From Candidatus Fibrimonadales bacterium (GTDB taxonomy: Bacteria > Fibrobacterota > Fibrobacteria > Fibrobacterales > Fibrobacteraceae), in contig WQSA01000066.1 of the NCBI GenBank assembly GCA_009788135.1, positions 1 to 5,961 of the forward strand: a DNA stretch of 5,961 nt, given 5' to 3'. A program made the position numbers and the translations under genes. Positions 5,859 through 5,961 of the stretch are shown piece by piece. The notes beneath the pieces are model-generated. The model saw only the letters and a program-made list of their open reading frames with translations, was not told where the DNA came from and ran no database searches. The first letter of the stretch is position 1; each line of letters starts with the position of its first letter.

Positions 5859-5961
5859 TTTACCTTATAACGAGGTTCTTGCAAAACGGCAGTCCAAATA
5901 ATTCCATGTTTTAATTTGCTCGCATCTATTTTTAAGCTGTTCGCTTTAAGCAAAACTTCGC
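5834..5961 (-). CDS. Unidentified protein, C-terminal part (5' end outside window)
   Basis: One minus-strand frame is open from the right edge (first full codon at 5959) to TAG at 5836-5834, giving 41 residues. They include LLKANSLKIDASKL, GIIWTAVLQEPRYKVKWAPR and end in CSH. The codons resemble those of the neighbouring genes, and the other two minus frames hit stops within the first 10 codons. The sequence is polar and basic with two Trp, so it is not FliQ, FliP or another membrane component. It overlaps the fliR GTG by 25 bp, a typical tight operon arrangement, suggesting co-transcription with fliR-flhB. I do not recognise the family. The open stretch is short enough that chance cannot be excluded. 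Confidence 0.5.
   Translation of the reverse strand, partial: EVLLKANSLKIDASKLKHGIIWTAVLQEPRYKVKWAPRCSH
5863..5867 (-). promoter_or_regulatory. Probable Shine-Dalgarno site for fliR
   Basis: Read on the minus strand, TAAGG precedes the GTG at 5858 with 4 nt between. The spacing is a little short. It lies inside the coding sequence of the preceding gene, consistent with an overlapping operon, and favours GTG 5858 over ATG 5846. Confidence 0.45.

Noticed and set aside
5049..5901. Plus-strand open frames of 136 and 109 codons opposite fliR
   Set aside because: fliR on the other strand is unambiguous; these products are Lys/Arg/Asn/Ile-rich, as expected of antisense reading of membrane-protein codons.

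Overview
The window is almost entirely protein-coding, moderately AT-rich DNA from a Gram-negative, probably flagellated bacterium. A lipobox lipoprotein, a DUF3450-type exported protein, a complex I subunit and two flagellar export-gate proteins support that. The small lipoprotein and the weak use of Shine-Dalgarno sites remind me of Fibrobacterota-type genomes (Fibromonadales-like rather than non-flagellated Fibrobacter). That placement is a low-confidence impression, not a demonstration.

Layout. Bases 1-240 (+) hold the 3' end of a gene best read as pdxB (erythronate-4-phosphate dehydrogenase). Its stop codon overlaps the stop of a convergent small lipoprotein gene (237-629, -). A 34-bp divergent intergenic region (630-663) follows, containing an exact 10-bp inverted repeat around one central base. 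It may drive both flanking genes, possibly as leaderless or near-leaderless transcripts. A tight + strand cluster then runs from 664 to 4010: a DUF3450 periplasmic coiled-coil protein, an M15 zinc D-Ala-D-Ala carboxypeptidase-like protein, nuoN, and an unrecognised two-membrane-helix protein starting at TTG. Their 3' end runs 23 bp into the convergent minus-strand pair fliR-flhB (5858 to 3988). fliR is itself overlapped at its 5' end by the tail of an unidentified gene that enters from the right edge.

Functionally there are four themes: vitamin B6 synthesis (pdxB), cell envelope (lipoprotein, DUF3450 and M15 proteins), respiration (nuoN) and flagellar type III export (fliR, flhB). Spacing in the + cluster is 3 nt, a 1-nt TAATG overlap, then 9 nt; fliR-flhB also share a TAATG junction. 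Both sets look like translationally coupled operons. nuoN is not next to nuoM, and fliR-flhB is flanked neither by fliQ nor by flhA, so both belong to dispersed versions of usually clustered systems.

I found no tRNA or rRNA gene, CRISPR array, insertion sequence, attachment site, origin or convincing rho-independent terminator. No stretch over 300 bases lacks a gene. I see no clear case for a wholly new system. The best leads are the palindromic divergent promoter region, the unknown two-helix protein, and the unidentified gene upstream of fliR.
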